Shown here piece by piece: positions 39,021 to 49,272 of a stretch of 64,000 nt of DNA. The notes beneath the pieces are model-generated. The model was not told the DNA's origin, searched no databases, and saw nothing but the letters and a program-made list of their open reading frames with translations. The translations under genes were made by a program, and so were the position numbers. Within the stretch, counting starts at the first letter, position 1. Every line of letters begins with the position of its first letter. The DNA is taken from NCBI GenBank assembly GCA_014058105.1, contig JACGCM010000393.1, positions 396,501 through 460,500 of the forward strand, written 5' to 3'. The DNA comes from Kingdonia uniflora. Lineage: Eukaryota > Streptophyta > Magnoliopsida > Ranunculales > Circaeasteraceae.

Positions 39021-39243
39021 TGTAAATTGATTACACGAAAGCTTAATAATCAAGAAGAACACTTAACACATTCAATTGGGGGAAGAAATTAGGTTCTTAA
39101 GGAACCATAATTTTATTTTACTAGACTTTTCTTTTAGTAGAAACTATAATACTAGAGAAAGTAAAGAAAGCCTCTATTTATAGAACTAAAGAGAGAGAAA
39201 GACCAACTACTGTGGGGCACGCCCTATCTAGGGATGTGCTACA
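39021..39243 (-). repeat. 3' LTR of the gypsy element
   Basis: Left copy in window coordinates. Its inner edge follows a purine tract on the minus strand (GCAGAGGGAGGGCTTGA), which is the 3' polypurine tract. Confidence 0.85.
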
Positions 39244-40113
39244 TCAAGCCCTCCCTCTGCGGAAGAATTCAACCACAAGTTTAATCGGTCGGTGTAATCG
39301 GAAAATAAAGTTGGGCCCCTCTGTTGAAAATATGCCTCTGATATCCATGTATTCTCTTAATCAGGCTTGCCACCCAATGCACCTTGAACATATGATAGAC
39401 ATCTCTCTTTGGCATCTCATTTGTACTCCTCTCTAAGACAGTGTCAATACAATCAAACTCGTGTTGCTTCAGAAGAGGAATCGGTAAAATAATAGGCGGC
39501 ACGAGATCACCAACAAAAGGAGAAGTGAGACTCACATTAACAACTTGAGATCGTCGCATATATGTCGTGGGAGGTCAAGCTCGTAAACCTTCTCCCCAAT
39601 ATGCTGAACAATATGGAAAAGACCTGTTCACCGAATGGCTAATTTGGAACCCTCCCCATAACGACGTTCCTTCTCGATATACAACATAACAAAATCAATT
39701 GGCTAAAAACTGACCTATCGATGACATGTATTTGACTGTGCCTTATAAGAGGCATATGTTTCTGCTAAACGTGTGCGTACGCTATCATAGATGCACTGTA
39801 TTAAAATAGCAAATTCTACAATAGAGGACGAAACTGGGATCGTTGGGGGTATAGGTGCCAAATCTAGAATTGTATCTGACGATCACCCCTGGATAATCAT
39901 AAATGGAGACAATCCTGTAGACCTGCTAACAGAGTTGTTAAAAGTAAACTCTGCCTGAGTAAGGGCAAACACTCAATCCTTTAGACTATCCCCAATCGTG
40001 GCTCGTAATAGGTTACCCAAACTTTTGTTAATGACCTTCGTCTGTTCATCGGTCTAAAGATGAAATGTTATGGAAAACTATTATTTTTAACATAAATAGC
40101 CCCACAATGACCG

Positions 40114-40332
40114 CTAGAAATGACCCGTGAACCTGACATCTCTATCCGATGTGATGGAAAGTAGAATACCATGTAAATGAACAATCTCCCGAAAGTACAT
40201 GTAAGAACCATGATAAGTGTCATTTGTTCGAAAACATGGAATAAAATGTGTCATCTTGGAGAACCTGTCGACGACAACGAAAACTAAATCAAGGCCATTC
40301 ACTATTACTGGTAAACCTGTCACAAAATCCAT
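40114..40332 (-). pseudogene. Gypsy integrase core fragment
   Basis: 72 codons with [20 protein letters not shown] and SDRDVRF, the first two Asp-containing motifs of the DDE core. The Glu-containing motif is not in frame, because a stop follows soon after GHF. Confidence 0.75.
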
Positions 40333-41401
40333 AGAATCGTCTCACCATGGCGGCTCAGGAATGGGTAAGGGTGTGCATGGATTGGTGTTTTGGTGAGTCC
40401 CCTTAGCTATCTGACATGTATAGCATCGCAGAATAAACTGGTTGACATCTCACCGCATACTAGGCTAAAAATATTTGTCTCTCATAGACGGCATCGTCTT
40501 GGCCACCCAAAAATGTCCACCAATCCCCCCACTATGTATCTCAGCTATGAAACTATCTCGAACTAACAATGTAGGGATGCATAGTGTAGACTCACAGAAT
40601 AAATACTTGTCCTGTATAGAGTACTCACCACTTCTCATACCCTCCTACGCTAAATAATCATTAAAAATAGGACCGAAGAACTCATCTGTAGCATGGAGAT
40701 CATGTAATGTCTCAAACCCAAATACTGAAGCTCAAAGAGTAATCGAAACCTCTTTACGTCTACTTAGACCATCTGCGACCATGTTCTCCTTTCCCTTGAC
40801 GTGTTAAGTACTGAACGTATAGTCCTGGAGAAAGTTGAACTACTTCGCATATCTATCAGAAGTGACCCTCTACTGACTGTGCATATGGCATAACGCATCA
40901 TGATCTATGTGGAGAATAAACTCCTTGTGTACCAAATAGTACCTCCAATGAGTTAGTGAGCGGACAACTCCTAGAAGCTCAATGTCATAAGTGGAATAAT
41001 GTAACTGTGGACTCGAAAGTTTATGAGCAAAAGACGCAACTAGCTTCTACCCTTGAGAAAGAACTATCCCAATACCAATTTTATACACATTTATAGCGCT
41101 AGAATGGGAGCTAACGTCAACCTATCCTTAATTATTACAAAAGCTGCAACTGCCTCTGGCCCCTAAAAGAATGGGATGTTTATCATCAAATCTATCAGTG
41201 GTGTCATGATCATACTAAAACCCTAAATAAACCTCCTATAAAATGTATCTAACCTGTGGAAACTCCGAATCTGTGAGGTCGATGTAGGATTGGCCAATCC
41301 CTGATAGTTTGAACCTTGTTGTCGTCAACCCGTATGCCATCAGATGATACCACAAATCCTAAAATCTGTACTGAGTCAACCATGAAAGAACACTTTTTCA
41401 G

Positions 41402-41900
41402 TTAAAGAAATAACTTGTTGTCCCGAAGGACTCTAAGAATGGTGGCAGTGTACTCTAAGTGTTTTTCCTCTATCTTACTGTATATCAGGATATCATCAAA
41501 GTAGATAATAACAAACTTGTTAATATACTTGCACAATGCCTTTATCATCAACCTCATAAACGTCGACGGGGAATTAGATAGGCCGAAAGGCATAACTATC
41601 CACTCGAATAGACCATCCTTTGTTTTGAACGTCATTTCCATTCATCACCTGGTCTTAAACGAATCTGGTAGTACCTACTACAAAGATTGAGTTTGAAGAA
41701 CACCTTGGCATCGTGAAAGCTGTCAATCATATCCTCTAACCACAGAACCGAGAAACGATAGTTAGTCATTATCTTATTGATAGCTCTACTATCAACACAC
41801 ATCTACCAGCTGTCATCTTTCTTAGGATTCAGAAGGGCGGGTACTGCACATAGTGACATGTTCTTTCTAACGAGGTATGTGGTACATAACTCAGAAACCT
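41402..41900 (-). pseudogene. Gypsy reverse transcriptase fragment
   Basis: The open part (41641-41402) has [20 protein letters not shown] and the catalytic YFDDILIYS box. Upstream pieces to about 41900 show R-A-I-N-K and the first catalytic region with F-K-L-N-L in place of F-K-L-D-L, in a broken frame. The YFDD aspartates are intact, but the polyprotein is interrupted. Confidence 0.8.
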
Positions 41901-42168
41901 ATTTCTATAACTCTGCATGTTCTACGGGTGTCATCCAGTAGTGAGGTAAGTTTGTGAGTGGGGACCCCATAACAAAATCAATAGCATATTGTATATCTAC
42001 GCGTAAGGGAGGTAATGCGGTATTCATGTTTTCGTCACAAACATCACTGAATTCTGCAATAATGGATTGTAAACAAGAAGGAACAAGCGTAGGAGGTAAA
42101 GAATATGTACTGACAAGGGCATATGGCCTACCGTAAGATTAAACATTTGTGATGAAGCTGACACGCTC

Positions 42169-42747
42169 CTATTGAACGGCTGCGACAAGTGTCGATTGAG
42201 GCATCGGTTTTAGGATGACTTTTCCCTTCCCCCATAAGAAACTAAAGGTATTTGTCTCCCCATCATAATGGATTTTTCTGTGAAACATCCAAGGCCTCCC
42301 AAGTAGGATATGACAAATATATATATCAACTACCGAAGTGTAGATAGTATCCTCATAAGTATCACCTATCGTGAACTTCAACATGCACTTATCTTCAGAA
42401 CGCTTTCCTTGTCCAGGAGAGAGCCAAGTGAGATCAAACGGTTTTGTACTTGGGAAGGTCTCTAACTTCAGCTTCTCCACAAGCTCTTTGGCCACCAAAT
42501 TCTCTATAAACCCACAATCAAGGATGACTTTACAGAGCCTTCCCTTTGCTATGCAACGTGTACAAAAGATGCTGTTACGTAGCCACGAATTTGTGTCTTC
42601 CAGGTCAAATATCAATATGCGGTTAAGTGAGGTGCATAAAGGTAGTACGTGAGTGGGGTTGGGGAGGTAGGCGGCGTGACTTTCAAGTGCTACTACTATT
42701 GATGGGTCTGACTGTACTGATGTGTTGTGTCGTGGGCCTGAAACCAT
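42169..42747 (-). pseudogene. Gypsy aspartic protease region
   Basis: 192 codons. The catalytic triplet DSG reads DCG in ILDCGFIENLV, followed by a retropepsin-like fold with the hydrophobic ILLGRPWM box. The upstream part (CTRCIAKGRLC) is a usual lead-in of plant gypsy proteases. The Ser-to-Cys change may impair activity. Confidence 0.7.
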
Positions 42748-43385
42748 GACGGGAATACTTGCTGAGGATGACGATGAGAGTTATGGAGGAGGTAATGGTT
42801 GGGCTTGGTTGGATGAAGAGATTTGGTTTTCTATTTTTGAATGTGGGGGACGCATGTGCTAGGGTGGGTTGGTTGCTATGGGGTCGGGCTCGGCTTTAAT
42901 AACATGGGTCGGGCCTGACTTGAATTTGGTAAAAGGGGTCGTCGGGCCTGCTTTAGGTTGTATTTGGGCTAGCCCATGTGGGTTTAAAGAGATCCAAGCG
43001 AGAGCCACATCTTCCCCATCTGTTGAACAAATTGTGACGACTGCTGGTGTTGAATTCTCTACCAATGCGATAATTTTGGTCGTGGGTTTCACAATGTCTC
43101 CTCTCTTGGTTGTATCCGTCTTAATCGAGGGATCAATTAGTCTGTATATCGCGGATAACTTGCCCAATTATTTTACTGTCGTGGCTGTAACGTGCTCACG
43201 AGGTTCGCGTCGATCTGTATATCGAAGAACTCCTCAACGGCGTGGAGTAAATGGGGTAGACAGTGTTGATCTTCATCTCCGCAAGTTCATAAGATCTTTT
43301 GGAACAACTCAGATTGAGCGCTCATAAATTCGAAGAACAATTCATATCTCGTATTCATCTTGTCGAATTGAAAGATTTAAACATT

Positions 43386-43397
43386 GCTCTGGTACCA
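43386..43397 (-). other. Primer binding site of the gypsy element
   Basis: On the minus strand TGGTACCAGAGC, one base off the common initiator-tRNA type TGGTATCAGAGC, lies six bases inside the 5' LTR. Confidence 0.7.
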
Positions 43398-43403
43398 CTT
43401 TAG

Positions 43404-43623
43404 TGTAAACTGATTACGCGGAAGCTTAATAATCAATAAGAACACTTAACACATTCAATTGGGGGAAGAAATTAGGTTCTTGAGGAACCATAATTTTATT
43501 TTACTAGACTTTTCTTTTAGCAGAAACTAACTACTGGAGAAAGTAAATAGAACCTCTCTTTATAGAACTAAAGAGAGATATGCCAACTATTGTGGGGCAC
43601 GCCCTATCTAGGGATGTGCTACA
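43404..43623 (-). repeat. 5' LTR of the gypsy element
   Basis: Right copy in window coordinates, 220 bp. It shares CACGCCCTATCTAGGGATGT at its outer end with the other LTR, plus a TATA-like CTCTTTATAGAAC box in both. Confidence 0.85.
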
Positions 43624-44849
43624 TCATAAACATCTAACTTAAGGCATAAAATGGGTCGTGTTCTAGCGGACCAGGGTGTATTCATAACCATATTTTGTTT
43701 TGTGATCCATACCCGTATCCATATCCACTCGAGTTTTGATTTGTAAATCCATACCAGCTCCATACCCCTATCAGGTCGACCCATATATTTTACATCGAGT
43801 CAAGTCGTGTTGTGGGTTAAATTCACTTCATCTTTTATGGTGAAACTAGTATTTTAGTAACCGGAGGCGAAACAACTGAAGTTGGTGGCAAGAGAAAATC
43901 TCTATGGTACCATGAAATCTTAAAATCTCCACGAAGTTACGCTGAAAGCCACAAAATCAGATAAAAATCATAAAATCGGCATGGATGAGAGAACAAAAAA
44001 ACCATAAAATTAAAATTAAAATCTTAAGAGATAGAATACGTACAGTTTTAGATCAAGGATTGATCAGAGATTAAACTAGAAAGGGGAGATCGAAGTAGAG
44101 AAGGAAGGAGGTTGGAGAATTTTGGTATGCAGATAAAATACGTTCCAAGGAAAAAACCTGAAGTGTAGTGTGAAAACACTCCTTGCAATCTTTTTTAAGA
44201 AATCAAGTACTGATTCATACTAATAATAATAATTTAATAATTTAATTTGTGATGAACATGCACCACTCCTTTAAATAACATTTGATACTTATTATGCTCA
44301 AAGGTTTATTTGGACATTTTTTCCTACTGCAAGCAGGGGCTAAGGCAGGACCTCTTAACCGTGTATGTTTAATTAAAGAATGGAAAGAATTACAATTTAT
44401 TAGGTGTGTCTTAAGGTATGACCCTTGGTGAAGATGTACCTATTCTCTATATAACCCAACTTCGTTTTCATTAACTTTTATTAATTTTTAGTATTTTCTT
44501 TTGAGTCATTTCTTCAAGAGATAAAATAGACCCAATCAAGGTTTGTTTGGCAGAGAGATAAAAGTATTTTTTGTTCTCTGCGACTGATCGTTGTATCCTG
44601 GGAGACAGGGGTCTACATTCCTGCAAATCACTGTGGCAGGGGAGAATCTGTCTTAAGGAGATAGTGTGCATACATTAGACTCGATCATCTCATTAGGAGT
44701 TGTTGTTTTGTTCATGCAGATTAAGGTACATTTAAAAGAATACAAGTGGTAGCTTATTTTCTTAAGGCCACCTACTCCCATGAATGGGGAAGTTGGACTC
44801 TATTTTAACACAATTAAAAACAAATTACCATCATTATAATTTAAAGATA
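43624..44849. other. Duplicated promoter flank, then unassigned DNA
   Basis: 43636-43690 repeats the promoter region seen at 38683-38735 (AAGGCATAAAATGGG, then CCAGGGTGTATT). Beyond 43,900 I see no gene. Near 44,520-44,665 an LTR-like stretch (CCTGGGAGACAGGGGTCT) may be part of the 3' end of element F. Confidence 0.5.
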
Positions 44850-45960
44850 CATAAACCTCTTCATTCAAATTCAATATTTTCTACTACCAGGTTGAAATTC
44901 AAACAAATATTAATCAAGTAACGAAACGTTATAGCATCCATGACCGGAGAATAGGTTTTATCGTAATCAATGCCAGGTCTTTGAGAAAATCCCTGAACAA
45001 CTAGTCTTGCTTTATTTCTTACTATCTATTTGTGTTCAATACGTTTTCGCATGAATACTCATTTATAACCGACATGCTTTATGACATCATGCCTACAAAT
45101 AATTGATCCAAACACTTCACGTTTTGCTAGCGAGCTGAGCTCAGTTTGGATCGCAGGTTCCTATTTTGGTTACTCTTTACGGTTACGACATTCATCAACT
45201 GTAAGGGGTTTTAGATCATCATCCTCGATGGCAAGCACAACAACGAAGGTGAATATGTTGTCGACAACTACTTTTGAGCAATCTCAAGTTGTACTATTAT
45301 AGACATAATTAATCGAGATCTCTCTATTATCATAGCTATGTGCCACACCGGGCATGTCTGATAATGTATCAACTGGTTGTATAACTATAATAGCCCTGTC
45401 AATGGGTGGTTTCATCCTAGATGAACCGACTAAAATATTAGTCATTTTTGGTCCTAATTTCTGCCACTTCCCCAAAGTTGGTTCCTTGTCCTTAGAAGGA
45501 CGTCCATGGGGTCTCTTGACCTTTGATTCATTTGCGGGAGGCACGGTAGTTCCTTTTAGAACCTTCAATCATGCAGAGGTATTACTTGTAGGTACATGCC
45601 TATTAGTCACTTTAGTAGCGTCGTTGAACACATCAGGCAGTTTATTGATGACCTATTATAAGTGAAGTATCCATTGGACTTCGCTGTCACTTTCAGGGCC
45701 GGCCCTGGCTATAGGCCCAAGGCAGCTGCCTAGGGCCTCAGATTTTTAACGTAATTTGGGGCCTGCAAATTGTAAATTAATACATTAAAAAAGTTCCCAA
45801 AAATCACAAAAATAGTAGTTGCCTTGTTGGCTTACAATAATAAGCCCTCACCATAAGGTTAGAGGTTCAAACCCTCACCTTGCTTACAAATTTTTACAAC
45901 TAAATATGCCCTATCAAATTTCTTTCTCCCGGTGGGGGGCCTCATTTCTGGATCTCGCCT

Positions 45961-46353
45961 TGATCCAGGAGGATCTAGGAGAAACTAGAGTTTTTACCAA
46001 AGTCGTTCGAACGACTATCGTAATTCCAGTTCTAGTTTAAGAGTTTTAAATATCTTTTAGAGTTGGATTTCGAGTTAGATTTCGAGTTAAATTTCGAGTA
46101 GGACTTGTAACCTCTATAAAAGGGCAAGCCTAGGCTAGAGTTAATTATCTAGACGTAGATCATTGTTTAGAATTTTCTTTAGATCTGAGAGATTTGTAAC
46201 TAGGGTTTGTAACCTTCTATGAAGGGCAAGACTATGCAAGGTTAGATCTAGGTTAAGCTCATTTTTTAAGCAGTTGAAGCTTATTTTTCCCATCGAATTT
46301 GTGTTCTTTAGACTTTTCAGTTAACTAGAGTTTCTTCATCGTATTGTGGATTA
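45961..46353 (+). repeat. 5' LTR of the nested element
   Basis: Shorter than its partner: it lacks about 70-90 bp of U3 between TTTTTACCAAAGTCGTT and CGAACGACTATCG. The ends of the gap are the same palindrome word, so a deletion between two TCGTTCGAACGA repeats explains it. It keeps a CTATAAAAGGGC TATA box near 46114. Confidence 0.85.
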
Positions 46354-46489
46354 AGTGGTATCAGATTCTTGTTAAGATTCTCGGGTTTTGATTGTGGTTT
46401 ATGGTCTCTACACGTGACTATCTCAAGCAAACGAATGAGAAGTTTTATGGATTTCTGACGTCCGCTACAGTGATTTTGCAACTGCTACA

Positions 46490-47373
46490 GTGAATTCAAC
46501 CACTGCTACAGTATTTTTGGCAAATGCTACAGTGTTTTTTGGTGTCTACTACAATGATTTCGCGACTGCTATAGTAATTTTCAGATCTACACAAATTTTA
46601 GGAATTTTTTTGAGTCCGTTGACGATCTATCATAGATCTAAATCGACGAATAAGGACGATTTGGAAATGGGCGATTTCAACGATAGACTCACGGTTTTAA
46701 AAATGAAAGTTTCCAAGTTATCTGCTACTGTAAAACAGTTAACTGGACACTTTTGTTCACAAACCTCGCATTGGGTTCTCTTTCGGCGAATCGGCGAAGC
46801 CGTTCGAAAAAGAAAGGGGTTTTGGAAGTGGATGACGACGAAGATGTTGTAAATTTAGTAACGGCGACTCTGGTGAAGAGGTTGGTTATTGCAAGTAGCA
46901 AGCCTGCATTACCGATTCAAGAGGGTATGTCATCTATAGCATTGTCTACGATGACAATGTCTCCTATGTAACAAAATAAGATGGGGAAGTTGCAAGAAGA
47001 GGTTATAGTACCAACTATTTCCGCTATGTTGGTACTTTTTCAAAGTCAGCCTGTTGTTCAATTGGATGTTGCAGGATTTGATGATCACCATGGGCTTCGT
47101 GTGGTTTGCCAGAAGTTGCGGCAAAACAAGGCCTGTGAGTATGTTTTGCAGGATGGGGTGGGTGACAAGAAGCTATTTGAGCCGTTTCTTTTGCTGTTTA
47201 GTACGTCAAAGTGGAACAACAAGAAATTAGGCATCGCCGCGTTCTCATATCTACAGTTCTGGCTTGAGCAGAAGCTCAAGGTTTCTAAGTGGGGGATCCA
47301 TGATCCAGGAGGATCTAGGGAATTCCCACATCTCCAGTTCTGGCTTGAGCAAGAGCTCGAGCCTCCTAAATAG
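46490..47373 (+). pseudogene. Internal ORF remnants of the nested element
   Basis: The first ORF (46490-46852) ends with a heptad-like stretch (LTVLKMKVSKLSATVKQL). The second (46981-47373) holds two copies of a QFWLEQ-containing segment, produced by the 80-bp duplication. No protease, reverse transcriptase, RNase H or integrase motif is seen. These look like gag remnants; transposition would need enzymes from another element. Confidence 0.45.
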
Positions 47374-47391
47374 TGGAGCCATGATCCAAGA

Positions 47392-47855
47392 GGATCTAGG
47401 AGAAACTTAAGTTTTTACCAAAGTCGTTTGAACGAGGTTGAGAGTCGTTCAAATGACTTGAACCCTTGGGCTAAAGTTTCAGGGGAGGTGTTCGGTCGTT
47501 CGAATGACCTATGGGTTCGTTCGAACGACTATCGTAATTCCAATTCTAGTTTAAGAGTTTTAAATACCTTTTAGAGTTGGATTTCGAGTTGGATTGTAAC
47601 TATGACTTATAACCTCTATAAAAGGGCAAGCCTAGGCTAGAGTTAATTATCTAGACGTAAATCATTGTTTATAATTTCATTTAGATCTGAGAGATTTGTA
47701 ACTAGGGTTTGTAACCTTCTATGAAAGGCAAGACTATACAATGTTAGATTTAGGTTAAACTCTTTTTTTAAGCAATTGAAGCTTATTTTTTCTATCGAAT
47801 TTGTATTCTTCAGACTTTTTAGCTAACTATAGTTTCTTCATCGTATTGTGGATTA
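47392..47855 (+). repeat. 3' LTR of the nested element
   Basis: The full-length form (464 bp) with four TCGTTCGAACGA-type words in U3, a TATA-like CTATAAAAGGGC near 47617, and the GTATTGTGGATTA end. Confidence 0.85.
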
Positions 47856-48329
47856 CGCCTAGGGCCCCCTAAACCTCAAGGCTGACCCTGGTCACTTTGT
47901 TTAGTAACAGGATCCAGATGAGATAATAATGGTGTTTCCCAAGTTAACTTATAAACTTCCGCGGTATTATCTGCCAACAGTGGGTTCCAAGATAACAATG
48001 GTGTTTCCCTAATGCCGTGAAAATTGTTTCATCAAAGTCTCAGTCTGCGAATCTCGCAGTAAAGATGTTGCATGTAGTGGGTTCCAAGTATCGGATGATA
48101 GATGGCGAATCATAACCCACGTGGATTCCAAGGTGGAGCCGATACCCATTTTTGTGTGTTGTAGATATGCAATCAACACCTGCATGACACATCCAAAAGT
48201 GCGCAAATGGGCGATATTGGGTTATAACCCAGTGACTAGTTGTTTTGGGAAAAACTGATGATTCGCGCTTAGACGAATCCTGATCAATACTCAGGCAAAA
48301 ACAAGATTGCATGACCCCAAGCAGTGGTT

Positions 48330-48872
48330 GGAAGCTGAGATCGTAATAACAGGGGCCCGACAGAATTGGTTCTAACGATTTCTTGATTATTTAATGGTCT
48401 AAATTTTAAATATCATTTCCACGAAATCTATTCTCCATCCCTCCGACTTCAACTTATGAGGAATGCGAGGGCTTCGGTTAATTTTGTTTTATTGCACTCA
48501 GTAAACAAGCTCCAAATACAAAAGCCCTCTACATTATCTCTTTGGTTTATGGTGTGATTTTCAAAATTTTATTGTCGGGTTGGTCATATAGTATTGTTAG
48601 CGATACCAACAGTGTTTAACGCTATTTTATTTTCAAATCTTATAATTGTTATAGAGTAGATGTTTGTAAGAATGTCGTAAATATAAGGAGAAGTGAAATG
48701 CTCCCAAAAAATGTTGTTTTAGTCAAAAATATTATATTTTTACTTACTAACGACCAATACGATATCCAAACGGCTGGAAATGACTTTATGTTATATATCT
48801 AGCCAAGCAAACAATATTGTTTCATAAGTGAATTTCCAGTAAATTTATGCTAAAATAGAAATAAGGATATAA
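48330..48872. other. No gene recognised
   Basis: AT-rich spacer between copia element F and the MITE. No ORF with a known motif. Confidence 0.5.
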
Positions 48873-49272
48873 GAGCATTTCCAACAGAGTGGTATGTTGT
48901 TAAAGTTTTTCCATACTCTTGCAAAAACCCCTTCCAACAGGAGTATGGGGTTCAACATACTCACCCCCATACCCCTCAAAAGTATGTGAATCCGGAACTT
49001 AGAGAGTGGTATGTGCATACTACTTTTGTGGGTATCCCGCAACTCTTTTTTTTCTCTTCCTTTTTTCTTTCTCTCTAATAAAAGAATATTGTAGGTCCCA
49101 ATTTGTAATAACAAATTCCTCTCTCTCATAAAATAATATTGTGGGTCACAATTTTAATAATTAAAAAAAAACTGAATTTAGAGATAAATCTGTTTGAGCA
49201 AAGTGACATGCTATTCCGAATACTAGTATCCAAAACCGAAATAGCATACCATCTCTGTTGGAGATGCTTTAA
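48870..49272. mobile_element. PIF/Harbinger-like MITE
   Basis: Element 48873-49269 (397 bp) with terminal inverted repeats GAGCATTTCCAACAGAG and (inverse of right end) AAGCATCTCCAACAGAG, and the 3-bp duplication TAA on both sides (48870-48872 and 49270-49272). Inside, ATACTCTTGCA-type and AATATTGTGGGTC-type words recur. It lies about 1.2 kb upstream of the SPIRRIG-like start codon. Confidence 0.8.

Larger units (their letters stand above)
39021..43623 (-). mobile_element. Ty3/gypsy retrotransposon with two LTRs
   Basis: The element has direct LTRs at 39021-39243 and 43404-43623, both TGTAAA...GCTACA, nearly identical apart from small changes. It runs on the minus strand: primer binding site, gag-related stretch, aspartic protease (42169-42747), reverse transcriptase (41900-41402), then integrase core (40332-40114). 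The order reverse transcriptase before integrase marks gypsy. LTRs of only about 220 bp are short for gypsy. The coding frames carry many stops, so it is not autonomous. The five bases outside the two LTRs do not match, so the target duplication is lost or the ends are recombined. Confidence 0.9.
45956..47860 (+). mobile_element. Non-autonomous LTR retrotransposon nested in the hAT MITE
   Basis: Element 45961-47855, flanked by the 5-bp duplication CGCCT (45956-45960 and 47856-47860). LTRs: 45961-46353 (393 bp) and 47392-47855 (464 bp), starting TGATCC and ending GGATTA, so the terminal dinucleotides are TG and TA instead of TG and CA. Directly after the left LTR is TGGTATCAGA, the initiator-tRNA primer site. 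The internal 1.04 kb has two short ORFs (46490-46852, 46981-47373) with a coiled-coil-like gag flavour but no enzyme domain. An 80-bp tandem duplication covers the polypurine tract and start of the 3' LTR (about 47246-47400). Confidence 0.9.
45686..47898. mobile_element. hAT-type MITE with 8-bp target duplication (carries a nested element)
   Basis: The MITE spans 45694-47890, starting CAGGGCCGGCCCTG and ending in the near-inverse GGCTGACCCTG. Both sides have the 8-bp duplication GTCACTTT (45686-45693 and 47891-47898), the hAT hallmark. Without the nested LTR element its own length is about 297 bp. The wider ends (GCCTAGGGCCTCAG and CGCCTAGGGCCCCCTAAA) are also roughly complementary. Confidence 0.9.
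44850..48330 (-). mobile_element. Copia element F, minus strand, split by a hAT insertion
   Basis: On the minus strand the reading goes from the integrase C-terminal part (48330-48010, with LGIHVGYDSPSIIRYLEP and FTARFAD), through the post-integrase stretch (47960-47899, resumed at 45685-45285 with KRPHGRPSKDKEP), to the start of reverse transcriptase (about 45070-44850, with VGYKWVF, DKTYSPVMDAITFRYL). The hAT element at 45694-47890 interrupts it exactly, with a GTCACTTT duplication. It is the same family as element E. Stops occur throughout. Confidence 0.8.

Noticed and set aside
42869..43327. Plus-strand 152-codon ORF
   Set aside because: It lies antisense to the gag region of the gypsy element, with no known motif; a shadow.
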